From: Prevotella sp.
GTDB lineage: Bacteria > Bacteroidota > Bacteroidia > Bacteroidales > Bacteroidaceae
Assembly: GCA_017458125.1 (NCBI GenBank)
Contig: JAFTGB010000036.1
Coordinates: 1-47,877, forward strand
DNA length: 47,877 bases
Reading direction: 5' to 3'
A program made the position numbers and the translations under genes. Below the pieces are notes generated by a model. That model saw only the letters and a list, made by a program, of their open reading frames with translations. It made no database searches and was not told the DNA's origin. Shown piece after piece: positions 29,958-38,408 of this stretch. The number at the start of each line of letters is the position of its first letter. The stretch's first letter is position 1.

Positions 29958-31748
29958 TCAAAGTTTTGTCTCCGTCAGCATACTCTTATGCTGTTCTGGC
30001 GTGTAGCGGATGACCAGCATGGTCAGGTCGTCGCTCTGGTCGGCATCCTTCACGAAACCTCTGACGGCCTCCTTGACTTTATTCAGGACGGCCAGCGGCT
30101 CCTTGTCGGTGCAGGAGTCCAGCGTGCTCATTACCCGTTGCAGGCCAAACTGCTTGTGCTCCTTGTTTTTCGCCTCCGTCAGTCCGTCGGTATAGAGGAA
30201 GATGGTACTGCCAGGGCACAGCACAGCCTCTTGAGAAGTGTATGCCGTGTCGTCAAACACCCCGACGGGCAGATGCGGCTCCACGCTGAGTTTGTGTTTG
30301 TTCTCAGCCCATAGTCCGTTGTCCGTTATGATGGGTGCGTCGTGCCCCGCGTCGCAGTAGTGCAGCCGACCTGTGGACAGGTTAAGAACGCCGATGAACA
30401 GCGTGATGAACATGTTCGAGTCGTTGCCCTGACAGGCGGTCTCGTTGATGGCTTGCATGATGTGGGCCGGGTTGTTCTTGTGGGCCGAGGCCGAACGGAA
30501 CAGCGTGTGGCAGACGGCCATGAGCATGGCCGCGGGAGCCCCCTTGCCGCTGACGTCGCCGATGCAGAAGAACAGCTTCCCGTCGCGCACGAAGTAGTCA
30601 TAGATGTCGCCGCCCACCTCACGGGCAGGCATCAGCGAACCCCTCACTGCCAGCGTCCCGCCAGTCATCTCCTCGGCGGGCAGCATGCTCTGCTGGATGG
30701 TGTTGGCCACACGCAGCTCGCCGTGTATGCGGTCCTTTTCGGCGTTGGCCTCGCGCAGCCGTTCCAGGTTGCGCGAGCTGCGCCAGACGATGAACCCGGC
30801 GAAGAACAGGCCCGCCATCACCGGCAGTAGCAGCAGGAACCTGACCGTGCGCAGGCGGCCGAAGACCTCGCTGTCGTTTAAGACGGCGATGAGCACCCAG
30901 TCGGTGTTGCCGCCCACGGGCGTATAGAACACATGCAGCTTCTCGCCCCTCTCGTCGTCTATCGTCGTGTACCCGTCGTTGTCGGCATCGGCCTCCAGCA
31001 GGTGCAGAGCCTTCTTGAACACGGGGGAGTCATCGCCCGCCAGCCGTTGGTAGTTGCCCGTGGTCAGAAAGCGCTGAGTCGACTTATAGACCTTCGCCTC
31101 GGACATGACGTCGTCTATCCAGTCGACGGAGACGTCGGCGAAGACCACGGCCACAGTCTTGCCGTCGTCCGTGTGCACGGGTACACTGTAGGACGTCACC
31201 ACCTCCTGCGACCCGTCCTTGTCAAAGTACGGCTGGCTCCAGTGACTCTTCCCCGTCATGACGGCCGCAGTGTAGAGCTCGGTCTTTGTGTAGTCGTGCT
31301 GGTCCGACGCTATCTGCCTGACCTCTATCGCGCCGTCGTCCCTGCGTATGGCGACGGGTTCGAACAGCCGCCCCTTCTGTGGGTAGTAGTACGGGGCGAA
31401 GCACACGCCGCCTGACGTAATGAACGGGTTGCTGCTCACGAGCATCGCCGGGGTCTCAAACATCCATTCCGCATTGGCCAGGTCGCGCTTCACCACCCAC
31501 GCCATGTTGTCGAGCATCACCTCGGCACTCGCCAGCTTGCTGCGGATGCGCAGGTAGACGGCGTTCATTTCCACACGCACCAGTCGCTCCATAGTGCTTT
31601 GCAGGTTGCTTTGCGCCGCATAGTACATCAGTCCCGTTGTCAGCTCCAACAGCAGTGCCGCTGCGATGATGACAACCAGACTGGTATATGTGTTCATGAA
31701 GCCGCACAGCCGCTTCCACAAACCTTGTTGAGTAGTATTCTTCTTCAT
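29958..31748 (-). CDS. Membrane sensor PP2C (SpoIIE/RsbU-type) serine phosphatase
   Basis: The protein has 596 residues from the ATG at 31,748; an in-frame TTG at 31,778 is a weaker start. One transmembrane helix (SLVVIIAAALLLELTTGLMYY) precedes a ~260-residue extracytoplasmic region with Cache-like character (SHWSQPYFDKDGSQEVVTSYSVPV). A second helix (LLLLPVMAGLFFAGFIVW) leads to a coiled-coil linker and a C-terminal PP2C_2 domain: MPAREVGGDIYDYF and FCIGDVSGKGAPAAMLMA contain the metal-binding Asp residues, and LYTDGLTEAKN the last. Such enzymes dephosphorylate anti-anti-sigma proteins in response to an external signal. No sigma-factor partner lies beside it. The MATE-ATPase fusion far to the left has the matching kinase-like domain, but a link is speculation. 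Confidence 0.92.
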   Translation of the reverse strand: MKKNTTQQGLWKRLCGFMNTYTSLVVIIAAALLLELTTGLMYYAAQSNLQSTMERLVRVEMNAVYLRIRSKLASAEVMLDNMAWVVKRDLANAEWMFETPAMLVSSNPFITSGGVCFAPYYYPQKGRLFEPVAIRRDDGAIEVRQIASDQHDYTKTELYTAAVMTGKSHWSQPYFDKDGSQEVVTSYSVPVHTDDGKTVAVVFADVSVDWIDDVMSEAKVYKSTQRFLTTGNYQRLAGDDSPVFKKALHLLEADADNDGYTTIDDERGEKLHVFYTPVGGNTDWVLIAVLNDSEVFGRLRTVRFLLLLPVMAGLFFAGFIVWRSSRNLERLREANAEKDRIHGELRVANTIQQSMLPAEEMTGGTLAVRGSLMPAREVGGDIYDYFVRDGKLFFCIGDVSGKGAPAAMLMAVCHTLFRSASAHKNNPAHIMQAINETACQGNDSNMFITLFIGVLNLSTGRLHYCDAGHDAPIITDNGLWAENKHKLSVEPHLPVGVFDDTAYTSQEAVLCPGSTIFLYTDGLTEAKNKEHKQFGLQRVMSTLDSCTDKEPLAVLNKVKEAVRGFVKDADQSDDLTMLVIRYTPEQHKSMLTETKL

Positions 31749-31807
31749 GCTGCTACAACTTCTTCCCCCTTGTTTCAATGCTCTCTTTAGACTAAGAGTT
31801 TGCGTTG

Positions 31808-31815
31808 CAAAGTTA
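31808..31815 (-). promoter_or_regulatory. Promoter box for the PP2C/DUF3467 operon
   Basis: TAACTTTG on the minus strand matches TAnnTTTG, 60 nt upstream of the ATG at 31,748. No clear -33 box. Confidence 0.55.
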
Positions 31816-31967
31816 CGAAAAAAGGTTGTAAAAGCGAAGCGATTTTGGAAGATTAACGCAATTCAGCCTAAAATAAAGGCAAGACGGGGAAGAATGAAGA
31901 AGTTCAATTTGGACTAAAAGCAAATTGGGGAGGATTGGTGAAAGAGTTAGGTTTCCAAATCGTAACC

Positions 31968-32089
31968 TCATTTAGCCATCTCCTTCATCTTTGTGATGAC
32001 GCTTTTGAAGCTCGTCAGCAGTTCTTCGACGAGCGAAGCGGCAAGCCGATTACCTCGTAGGTACTGCGCTCAATTGAAATTACTTCCAT
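31968..32089 (-). pseudogene. Frameshifted remnant of a small mobile-element gene (excisionase-like leader)
   Basis: From the ATG at 32,089 the frame reads MEVISIERSTYEVIGLPL before a stop. A second frame then continues EELLTSFKSVITKMKEMAK to a TGA at 31,968. Together they look like one short gene broken by a frameshift. Beginnings of the MEVISIE-type are common for small DNA-binding (excisionase-like) proteins of Bacteroidota mobile elements. A promoter box TACCTTTG sits 29 nt upstream (32,125-32,118, minus). Assignment rests on a short stretch only. Confidence 0.35.
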
Positions 32090-32125
32090 GTCTTGTTTAG
32101 TTTTTATAATCTGCGGACAAAGGTA

Positions 32126-32441
32126 CATCATGATTTCCAGGTAAGATTACTTTAAAAATTCCTTGTTGTGGAATAACAATTCAGGGAAACAAGACCCTAA
32201 TGTCTGCCGAGCTTGCTCATCAGAAAGCAGACAAGCATCTTTGTGTGGCACTCCGCCACAAAGTGCGTATTAGGCTACACCCTTCTACGGAATCTATTTG
32301 TGGTTTTGCAAGCTATCTGGGGTAGACATCTTCCCTCTATTGTAACATGCTGCAAGCACCTTAGCTTTATTCATTACGACATCACGATCGTCAGTCCATC
32401 ACATCTATCTTATAAATTCTTCTCTCATTGTCTCAAAAATA
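32126..32441. other. AT-rich spacer with no gene recognised
   Basis: No convincing coding sequence on either strand. An imperfect dyad around 32,239-32,263 (CTTTGTGTGGC ... GCCACAAAG) could be a terminator stem at the end of the minus-strand operon. The stretch from ~31,850 marks the change from GC-rich chromosomal to AT-rich accessory sequence. Confidence 0.5.
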
Positions 32442-33008
32442 TTAATCTCTTATAATTATCTTCCCTCCACCTGGGCCAAAAATAAAGTCGCCTATCAGAC
32501 GGACTGATCGAGGGATATACAGCGTAACAAATTGGCGGCATGTAGCGAATGCCATAGAACATATCGTCACTACACCTTCCGGCACATGGTATTCGTTATC
32601 TTTGAATCCAGCCCTTGCGAACAATAACCGATGCCTATCGAGGCTATAGGCTATATCATTTTCATCCATGCGGTACTCTCCATCATCCTCAAAGGCATCC
32701 GTCTGCTCATCGCGACAGGAATAGTCTTTTTGCCAGAAATATACACAAGGCATCAGATTCTCATTTTCCTCTTTATTTTTACTAAACACAAGCTGGTCAC
32801 AATCATGCACATGAGCCGTCCAAGGAATATGCAGCGTATCAATCTTGCACCCTAATAATGCTTCAGGATCAATATCTTCTACTCCCTCAGGAATCCAATA
32901 TGCACCCTTTACGTTCGCTCCCTTCAGTAAGCGTTTACCATCACCAGAGTAAACAAAACCATGGCTGTCCATCCATAGTCTCTCGTCAGCTTCAGTGAGT
33001 TTGCCCAT
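32442..33008 (-). CDS. BspA-type leucine-rich-repeat protein
   Basis: The protein has 188 residues with no signal peptide. Two LRR_5 (BspA-like) blocks are visible: GAYWIPEGVEDIDPEALLGCKIDTLHIP near residues 35-62 and YHVPEGVVTICSMAFATCRQFVTLYIPRSVRLIGDFIF near 138-175. Between them is an acidic stretch (DEQTDAFEDDGEYRMDENDIAY). LRR_5 proteins usually mediate protein-protein contacts and are often surface-exposed. It is the last gene of the nine-gene minus-strand operon and overlaps the preceding small membrane gene by 17 nt. Its role is unknown; recognition or immunity toward a partner is one guess. Confidence 0.75.
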   Translation of the reverse strand: MGKLTEADERLWMDSHGFVYSGDGKRLLKGANVKGAYWIPEGVEDIDPEALLGCKIDTLHIPWTAHVHDCDQLVFSKNKEENENLMPCVYFWQKDYSCRDEQTDAFEDDGEYRMDENDIAYSLDRHRLLFARAGFKDNEYHVPEGVVTICSMAFATCRQFVTLYIPRSVRLIGDFIFGPGGGKIIIRD

Positions 33009-33150
33009 ACCAATAGAAGAAAAATAGAATCAATATTATTACCCCTATTGCGATAATAGCCCCAATAAGCCTACCAAGCAAAAACTTGAAATATTCTCCC
33101 CACGAGTTAAACTCGAATAAGAACCCATTGAACTCTTTGAAAAATCTCAT
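32992..33150 (-). CDS. Small one-helix membrane protein
   Basis: The protein has 52 residues from the ATG at 33,150, which overlaps the preceding stop (TAATG). A TTG start 27 nt upstream is possible but unlikely. The C-terminal half is a strong transmembrane helix (LIGAIIAIGVIILILFFFYWY). No family is recognised. Position between the metalloprotease and LRR genes, with overlaps on both sides, suggests co-translation and a shared function. Confidence 0.65.
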   Translation of the reverse strand: MRFFKEFNGFLFEFNSWGEYFKFLLGRLIGAIIAIGVIILILFFFYWYGQTH

Positions 33151-33578
33151 TACATATACAGCTTTTTGACGAACCAATACGAAATTGATGGCGTGCCCTT
33201 TCTCCGCTTATATTCCGACAAATCTACCGTTGGCGTTATATGGAGCCCATACGACGCATTCAGTTTTGCAGCCATTTCCTTGAATTTCTTTCCATGTTTA
33301 CAGCTTCTGTCGATACCAAAGTAGGCCAGATAGTAATGAATCATCTCATGACACATGATGTCCCTGAACTGTTTCTCCGTGAAGTCGTAATAGTCTGTCA
33401 TGGATATAGTTGGGTCATATAGAGTTTTATCAAGCCAGCCTCCTTTGGTGTATTGGAAGTATCCGCATGTTCTAAATGAATGCAACAACGCGAATTGTGG
33501 GAACAACAACTTACCCTCAAAATACTCCATATTACAGAGATTGAAGGTGTCAAGCATATTGTCGTGGTTGGCCACCAT
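33150..33578 (-). CDS. SprT-like zinc metallopeptidase
   Basis: The protein has 142 residues from the ATG at 33,578; the TTG at 33,584 is not required. The zinc site is HEMIH (His77, Glu78, His81), with His95 in HGKKF as the likely third ligand, the SprT arrangement. The N-terminal part (LDTFNLCNMEYFEGKL) also fits SprT-like proteins. The substrate is unknown. In this operon, 6 nt after a WXG100-like gene, it could process secreted proteins or a toxin. SprT relatives otherwise act on DNA-bound proteins, so a DNA-related job is an alternative. Confidence 0.8.
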   Translation of the reverse strand: MVANHDNMLDTFNLCNMEYFEGKLLFPQFALLHSFRTCGYFQYTKGGWLDKTLYDPTISMTDYYDFTEKQFRDIMCHEMIHYYLAYFGIDRSCKHGKKFKEMAAKLNASYGLHITPTVDLSEYKRRKGTPSISYWFVKKLYM

Positions 33579-33584
33579 AAGCAA

Positions 33585-33857
33585 CTATCCTTTGTATGCC
33601 CATTCAGGAGCAGATAGTTCTTTGCTCAATTCCTGCTCCATGCTTTTCAACTGCTCCAAAGAACTGTTAATACCCGTCTGTACCTGCTCAACGGTCTGCA
33701 TATATTCCTGGCAGGTGTTATTTACGACGGTAACACAAGTACTGCTGAACTGTTCTGACTTTTTATCCTGCCAGTTATCGTTCAGTATTTGATTATTTCG
33801 ATTGAACGCCTGCACATACTGGTGCATCTCGTCAAGAAGCATCTTCAACTGTTTCAT
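33585..33857 (-). CDS. WXG100-like small helical protein (second copy)
   Basis: The protein has 90 residues, almost entirely helical. A central LNDNWQDKKSEQF segment has Trp29 at a predicted turn between two helices, the layout of ESAT-6/WXG100 proteins, although the motif reads W-Q-D instead of W-x-G. It shares the NWQDKK/GWQDKQ block and flanking acidic/amide residues with the 92-residue protein encoded upstream at 34,338-34,616, so they are probably paralogs. The start overlaps the previous stop (ATGA). In type VII systems such proteins are secreted as helical-hairpin dimers; that role here is inferred from the neighbouring FtsK-type ATPase. Confidence 0.7.
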   Translation of the reverse strand: MKQLKMLLDEMHQYVQAFNRNNQILNDNWQDKKSEQFSSTCVTVVNNTCQEYMQTVEQVQTGINSSLEQLKSMEQELSKELSAPEWAYKG

Positions 33858-34330
33858 TGCTTATATTCATTTAGTGCATCGATGGCTTTCTTTAGGAAAT
33901 TATTGCCTTCGTCCCTGCTATTCTCCAATTTGTGTCTTTGACGGTTGGTCATCCACTCCACACGTTCAAACTCTCCATGGATATTCTGATAGAGCTTCTT
34001 GGCTGATTCTGCATAGTTCTGAGCCTTTTTGTAAAGAGCTTTATATTTTTCCAAAGCCTGCTCTCGATGCGCCAATTCCTGCCCGTCCATACCTCCACCT
34101 CTTTTAACAGATGCTTCATAGTCTGCTTTGGCATGAGCAAGTTTCTGCTGGGCAATATTCAGATGATCCTTTATCTTATGTTCCAGTTCTCGTGCCTGAT
34201 CGTCTTTCTGAGCGAAGAGGTTACGAAACCTGTAGGTCATCTGTATCGTCGACTCCATGAATCTGTTATAAGCAGTGGAGTACGACTCTAAGAGCCGTAC
34301 TTCCCTTACTTTTACATCACTGTTTGCCAT
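33854..34330 (-). CDS. Coiled-coil protein between the two WXG100-like genes
   Basis: The protein has 158 residues with no Trp-turn motif and no membrane segment. It is strongly helical and charged (AQKDDQARELEHKIKDHLNIAQQKLAHAKADYEASVK, EQALEKYKALYKKAQNYAESAKKLY). A glycine-rich break (KRGGGMDG) divides it into two long helices. The stop overlaps the next start (ATGA) and it begins 7 nt after the first WXG100-like gene. By analogy with type VII loci, it could be a chaperone or targeting partner of the small secreted proteins; no family was recognised. Confidence 0.6.
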   Translation of the reverse strand: MANSDVKVREVRLLESYSTAYNRFMESTIQMTYRFRNLFAQKDDQARELEHKIKDHLNIAQQKLAHAKADYEASVKRGGGMDGQELAHREQALEKYKALYKKAQNYAESAKKLYQNIHGEFERVEWMTNRQRHKLENSRDEGNNFLKKAIDALNEYKQ

Positions 34331-34337
34331 CTTGGAA

Positions 34338-34616
34338 CTATCTTATGTTTTGATATTCCATCAACTTCGAGGTTATCTTGGCGATGTAGTTGGAATACTC
34401 CGTAAACATCTCCGACATCTTCTTGATGTCCTGCACACTACGATCAAACTGCTCACGGAACTTATCGTTTTGCTTATCCTGCCATCCTTCAGAGACGGCG
34501 TTCATACGCTGCTGGGCTGCTTGCATCGTCTGATACATGTTCTGCCCCAAGTTCTTAATGTTCTTACCAAACAGAGCCAACTGCTCTATGTTTTTTACAC
34601 CAGCATCACTTGCCAT
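34338..34616 (-). CDS. WXG100-like small helical protein (first copy)
   Basis: The protein has 92 residues, two long amphipathic helices with a turn at VSEGWQDKQNDKF (Trp45). Length, Trp position and the shape helix-Trp turn-helix match the WXG100 family; the third motif residue is Asp, not Gly. After the turn comes REQFDRSVQDIKKMSEMFTEYSNYIAKI. No C-terminal YxxxD/E export signal was seen. It lies 24 nt downstream of the FtsK/SpoIIIE-type ATPase gene, the classical WXG100-ATPase pairing. Confidence is good for the fold and lower for secretion. Confidence 0.78.
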   Translation of the reverse strand: MASDAGVKNIEQLALFGKNIKNLGQNMYQTMQAAQQRMNAVSEGWQDKQNDKFREQFDRSVQDIKKMSEMFTEYSNYIAKITSKLMEYQNIR

Positions 34617-34640
34617 AGTCTTATACCTTATTTATTATCG

Positions 34641-37271
34641 TTAGAAATCAAACGGAGTAAACAGCGTGTAACTGTTATTTGTCTCATTATAATAGATAGC
34701 CCTTAGACGCTCAATGTCTGAAGAGAGATTTTCCAGTTTCAGATCATCGCTCATTCCAAGCGTATTGACGGCATTTTCATCACTCTTCAGCATGATAAGA
34801 TGATGGAACATATTGAAGAAATCCTTTGCCGACATGTAGTCAGAGAATAGCAACTGCTTGGGCTTGTCAATCTGAAGGATGACATGCACGCCAACCTCAG
34901 CACCGTTTTTCAGAATATACTCAATCACCTTCTGATAACTATTGAAGTCGGTACTTCCACTATCACCGGCAGAGAACATGCTACTATCGAATCCGAAGTC
35001 ATCGGCAGCTGCAGTTGGCTTGGCTGAAGCAATCTCCATATCCATACGCAATTCCCTGAATCGCTCTTGTCCGAGGATATATAGCACAGTCGGCTCTGCT
35101 GTTCTATCCTTGATAGAAGTTGCGATACTTACTAGTTCAGTACCACAATCCTGTGGGTTCAGCAGTTCTATTTCTCCCTTACCTTCCAAGTCATTAAGCA
35201 TCTTGGTGGTATTTCGCTGGTCTGAAGGCAGACAATTGATGACCTTAATCTTAATGTTCTTGTTAGAGATTCTCAGACTCTTGATAGAAGCCATCGTAGT
35301 ACGTGAAACCTGTTCCTCGTCGTTGATGCCGAACAACATCACGTTGTCTGCATATTCATTACGCAATGGGATGACAACAGGTTCCATCTTCGTATCAATA
35401 GAGCGACCAAAAGCAATTGCATCACCCTTCTTGGTGAGCAAGCTCTTCACTTCATCATCAATCTCGAATATCTGCGAGCCCACGAAGTAGAACTGCTCAT
35501 TCTTTGAAGCCTTCGTCTTTTCGTTAATCTTCTTGATAATTTCAAGAGCCTGCGGTGTGGGCAGATAAGTGGACTTGAACACCACATCATTATCAATATC
35601 ATGATGAAGCACTTGACCCGTTTTTAGTGCACTTGTCGTATCAACAGAACCACGAACCAGCCTTTCTGAATCACCAGGCGAACACTTCAGCAGATAGAAG
35701 TCTGAGATATTGTTGAGTATCTCGCTCGAAATTTCAGCCTGAGCAATGGTCTGTGTTGCCAATACGAGGTGTACGCCCTGACTACGTCCTTCCTTCGCAA
35801 TCTTCTGCAGAATTTCAGAGATTTCACGATACAACTTGGCCTCCTTACTGTTCATCGTTGGGAACATCACGTGACACTCGTCAGCGATAAAAACGATACG
35901 AGGCATCTTCTTCGTTGGATTCACCTGATTATATTCCACAATATTCGAGACACCGCTGGCTCGGAGTAGCTTACCACGCTCACGCATCTTGTTGCTGATG
36001 TCGCGAAGAATCTCCAGTGTAATTTGGATATCCGAATTGTCAACGAGTAGTGCCTTCACATGCTTCTCATTGCGATAACGGTTAAACTCCACACCACCAA
36101 TCTTGAAGTCCATCAGGTATAGCTCCAGTTCTTCTGGTGAGTACTTTGCCATTGCGCCAATGATGACATCGTGCAGGAATACTGACTTACCCGTACCAGA
36201 CTGTCCAATGATAAAGCAATGTATATGGCTTACGGTATCAAGCGTGAAGTCCACCAAGTCGCCTTGCTCCGTGGAGCCGACAGGAATCACCATCGCCCTG
36301 TCTATCTTCTCAAATCCTCCAGAAAGCATTTGGTCGTAATCCACGCTGGCCGCTGCCACCTGCGGCAGCTCAGCCCCCTCATTGATGTAGTTGAAGCAGG
36401 CCTTTGCCAAGATGGGATTGTCGAGAATGGGGGTGCAACGGATAAAAGCATCCTTGGAATAATTCCCATAGTTCTCTGCTTCCAACACTTGATAGAAGTT
36501 TTTCAAAGCCAACAGCGAGTCAATATCCCTATCGTTCTTGAAGTCCAGGTTATTCATTAACACAAAGTAGATTCCACCTTTATGGCCATTCTCAAACAGC
36601 GCATCCAAGTCGCGCATATCGTTAAGACACTTCTGGTAATCTGTTATGACCACCACGTCGTAAGGAACCACGACCTTATTCTTGCTCTCGTTGTATTTAA
36701 CCACATCGCCGTATTCCTCCAACGACTTCGCCATTTTGGCCCTAAGATTATCCTTCAGCTGATTCCAATCGTTTGGACTACTAATCAGCTTACCATACAA
36801 CTTCTCATCCAAGTTTCTCGTTAGGAACGAAGCCTGAGCCGAGAACGCAAGATCAACGAAATGTAGATTGAAACTTCTACCGGGGAGTGATAACAGTATA
36901 TCAACAATCAACTGGTTCAAACGTCCTTGCGCTTTCTCTGCTGTCTTGTTCGTGTAGTTAATCACAAAGTTCTGGCCAGCCTTTCCATCTTGCCACTCCA
37001 TTATGGTTGGCGTTTCAATGATTATATTACCCACTCTATCAACGGTATGTTGGCCATCTGGCAGATAGGGGGCAAAACTCTTTCTATTCACATTATCCGC
37101 AATCTTGCTAAATACAGTCAGAGCGTTTTCTGAAGATGAAACTTCAATGTTGAACAGGAATAGAGGAAGAAAGTTGTCTCTAACGGCTTTCAGGAAATCC
37201 TCATTCTCAAAAGTCTTTGAGTTAATTGCAATATACTCAACTAATTGTTTTATTTGTTTTGTTGTCTTCAT
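34641..37271 (-). CDS. FtsK/SpoIIIE-type ATPase (EssC/EccC-like, no membrane segment)
   Basis: The protein has 876 residues. The central domain has Walker A GQSGTGKS (356-363), Walker B IVFIADE (~459-465) and a sensor-like LVLATQT (~503-509), as in FtsK/HerA motors. The N-terminal ~300 residues look like a degenerate ATPase-like or adaptor region. The C-terminal ~270 residues look like another degenerate ATPase module (VMLFGINDEEQ in place of a Walker A, TVLYILGQER in place of a Walker B). Several tandem modules with only one intact is the pattern of type VII EssC/EccC. Unlike those proteins, it has no transmembrane helices or FHA domains, so it must attach to another membrane protein; the preceding gene encodes a candidate. 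Two WXG100-like genes follow directly. Confidence 0.85.
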   Translation of the reverse strand: MKTTKQIKQLVEYIAINSKTFENEDFLKAVRDNFLPLFLFNIEVSSSENALTVFSKIADNVNRKSFAPYLPDGQHTVDRVGNIIIETPTIMEWQDGKAGQNFVINYTNKTAEKAQGRLNQLIVDILLSLPGRSFNLHFVDLAFSAQASFLTRNLDEKLYGKLISSPNDWNQLKDNLRAKMAKSLEEYGDVVKYNESKNKVVVPYDVVVITDYQKCLNDMRDLDALFENGHKGGIYFVLMNNLDFKNDRDIDSLLALKNFYQVLEAENYGNYSKDAFIRCTPILDNPILAKACFNYINEGAELPQVAAASVDYDQMLSGGFEKIDRAMVIPVGSTEQGDLVDFTLDTVSHIHCFIIGQSGTGKSVFLHDVIIGAMAKYSPEELELYLMDFKIGGVEFNRYRNEKHVKALLVDNSDIQITLEILRDISNKMRERGKLLRASGVSNIVEYNQVNPTKKMPRIVFIADECHVMFPTMNSKEAKLYREISEILQKIAKEGRSQGVHLVLATQTIAQAEISSEILNNISDFYLLKCSPGDSERLVRGSVDTTSALKTGQVLHHDIDNDVVFKSTYLPTPQALEIIKKINEKTKASKNEQFYFVGSQIFEIDDEVKSLLTKKGDAIAFGRSIDTKMEPVVIPLRNEYADNVMLFGINDEEQVSRTTMASIKSLRISNKNIKIKVINCLPSDQRNTTKMLNDLEGKGEIELLNPQDCGTELVSIATSIKDRTAEPTVLYILGQERFRELRMDMEIASAKPTAAADDFGFDSSMFSAGDSGSTDFNSYQKVIEYILKNGAEVGVHVILQIDKPKQLLFSDYMSAKDFFNMFHHLIMLKSDENAVNTLGMSDDLKLENLSSDIERLRAIYYNETNNSYTLFTPFDF

Positions 37272-37306
37272 TTTTTTGTCCTTTTATTCAGATTCAATTT
37301 TAGCAA

Positions 37307-38395
37307 TCACTTCTTTCTGTTTTTTATCCCCCTCCAAATCCATCTTATAAGATAATACCAGAAGTAACAACATAATACCATAACGACTCCACCTATGAAA
37401 CCGTTACTTACTTCCAATTCTTTGTAATCTGATGCGCCAAAAATGAATAAGAGAATAATAATGATAGAATGTTTTATTATTAGCTTCTTTCTCTTCTTTC
37501 TTGATTCTTCTTCTTCCTTTTCTTGCAATAGTGCATTACGCTTTTCCTCTTTCTCTTTTCGAATACGTTCTTTTTCTTCTTTCTCCCATTTGTTCTTGAT
37601 TGTTTCAATCTTTGGCATAACTTCTTTTCGCCAAAGTCTTGAACAACGTGTTGATATCTCGTTCAATTCATTTCTTGCGACAGCAAAAATTCCTGCAATA
37701 TCGATACTTGAAAGAAGAGAATATCCCTCTATTTCTATAACTTCTAATACATTTGAAAAATGTATGGAACTACTGTTTTCTTTTAGTTTACTCTCTATCT
37801 TTTGATACAATGGATTATTGCTATCAACTTCCCCGAATTGAAGCCATTGCAAAGCATCAGAATAGTCTCCTGAGTCAGACATGATTTGAGCAGCAATAAC
37901 ACACGAAGATGGGTCTTGGCAAATGGCTGCTATTTCAATGATTGATTTCTCCCTTTTATCTCCACCTTTTGTATAATCTTTTAAAATTGAGGTTATTGCA
38001 TTATTAAGGACTCTCGTTGGTAGTTTCCATTTATTGAGCCAATCACGCAAAATCTCTCTTTCTTGAATTACTTTCTCAATATAGGAGTTTTCTAGGTCAT
38101 CTACTGCACTACACGCTGCTTTAGCATAGCTCATGAAAGCCGATGAGTAGTCACCATCTAATTCTGAGAGGAAACCTAAAAATCGCTGAGAGTCGTGATC
38201 ATTTAATAATGATTGAGACGAGAAATGTAACTTGGCTTTTTTGAAGTCTATAGCTGTGTTTATACCAAGCAAATAAACCATGCCCATCTGGAAACACGCT
38301 TTGGGGTCCCCATTTTTCGCACTTTCATTCAGTTTAAAACTATTTCTGGATGTTTCTGCGATTAAATCTTTTAAGGAAGTGATATATTTATTCAT
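37307..38395 (-). CDS. Sel1-repeat protein with C-terminal membrane segments
   Basis: The protein has 362 residues. Near the N terminus a Sel1-like repeat is visible (NGDPKACFQMGMVYLLGINTAIDFKKAKLHF), and further helical pairs continue to ~residue 200. A charged region of Glu/Lys/Arg (KEEKERIRKEKEEKRNALL) leads to two hydrophobic segments near the C terminus (IIKHSIIIILLFIFG and GFIGGVVMVLCCYFWYYLI). It could be the membrane anchor or docking protein for the cytosolic FtsK-type ATPase, 35 nt downstream. No Esa/Ess family similarity was recognised. Confidence 0.65.
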   Translation of the reverse strand: MNKYITSLKDLIAETSRNSFKLNESAKNGDPKACFQMGMVYLLGINTAIDFKKAKLHFSSQSLLNDHDSQRFLGFLSELDGDYSSAFMSYAKAACSAVDDLENSYIEKVIQEREILRDWLNKWKLPTRVLNNAITSILKDYTKGGDKREKSIIEIAAICQDPSSCVIAAQIMSDSGDYSDALQWLQFGEVDSNNPLYQKIESKLKENSSSIHFSNVLEVIEIEGYSLLSSIDIAGIFAVARNELNEISTRCSRLWRKEVMPKIETIKNKWEKEEKERIRKEKEEKRNALLQEKEEEESRKKRKKLIIKHSIIIILLFIFGASDYKELEVSNGFIGGVVMVLCCYFWYYLIRWIWRGIKNRKK

Positions 38396-38408
38396 ATTTT
38401 AAGTGTGA

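Noticed and set aside
32213-32455. An 80-codon plus-strand frame in the spacer left of the LRR gene
   Set aside because: No ATG-linked promoter, no recognisable motif, cysteine/histidine-rich composition unlike neighbours, and it overlaps the end of the LRR gene.
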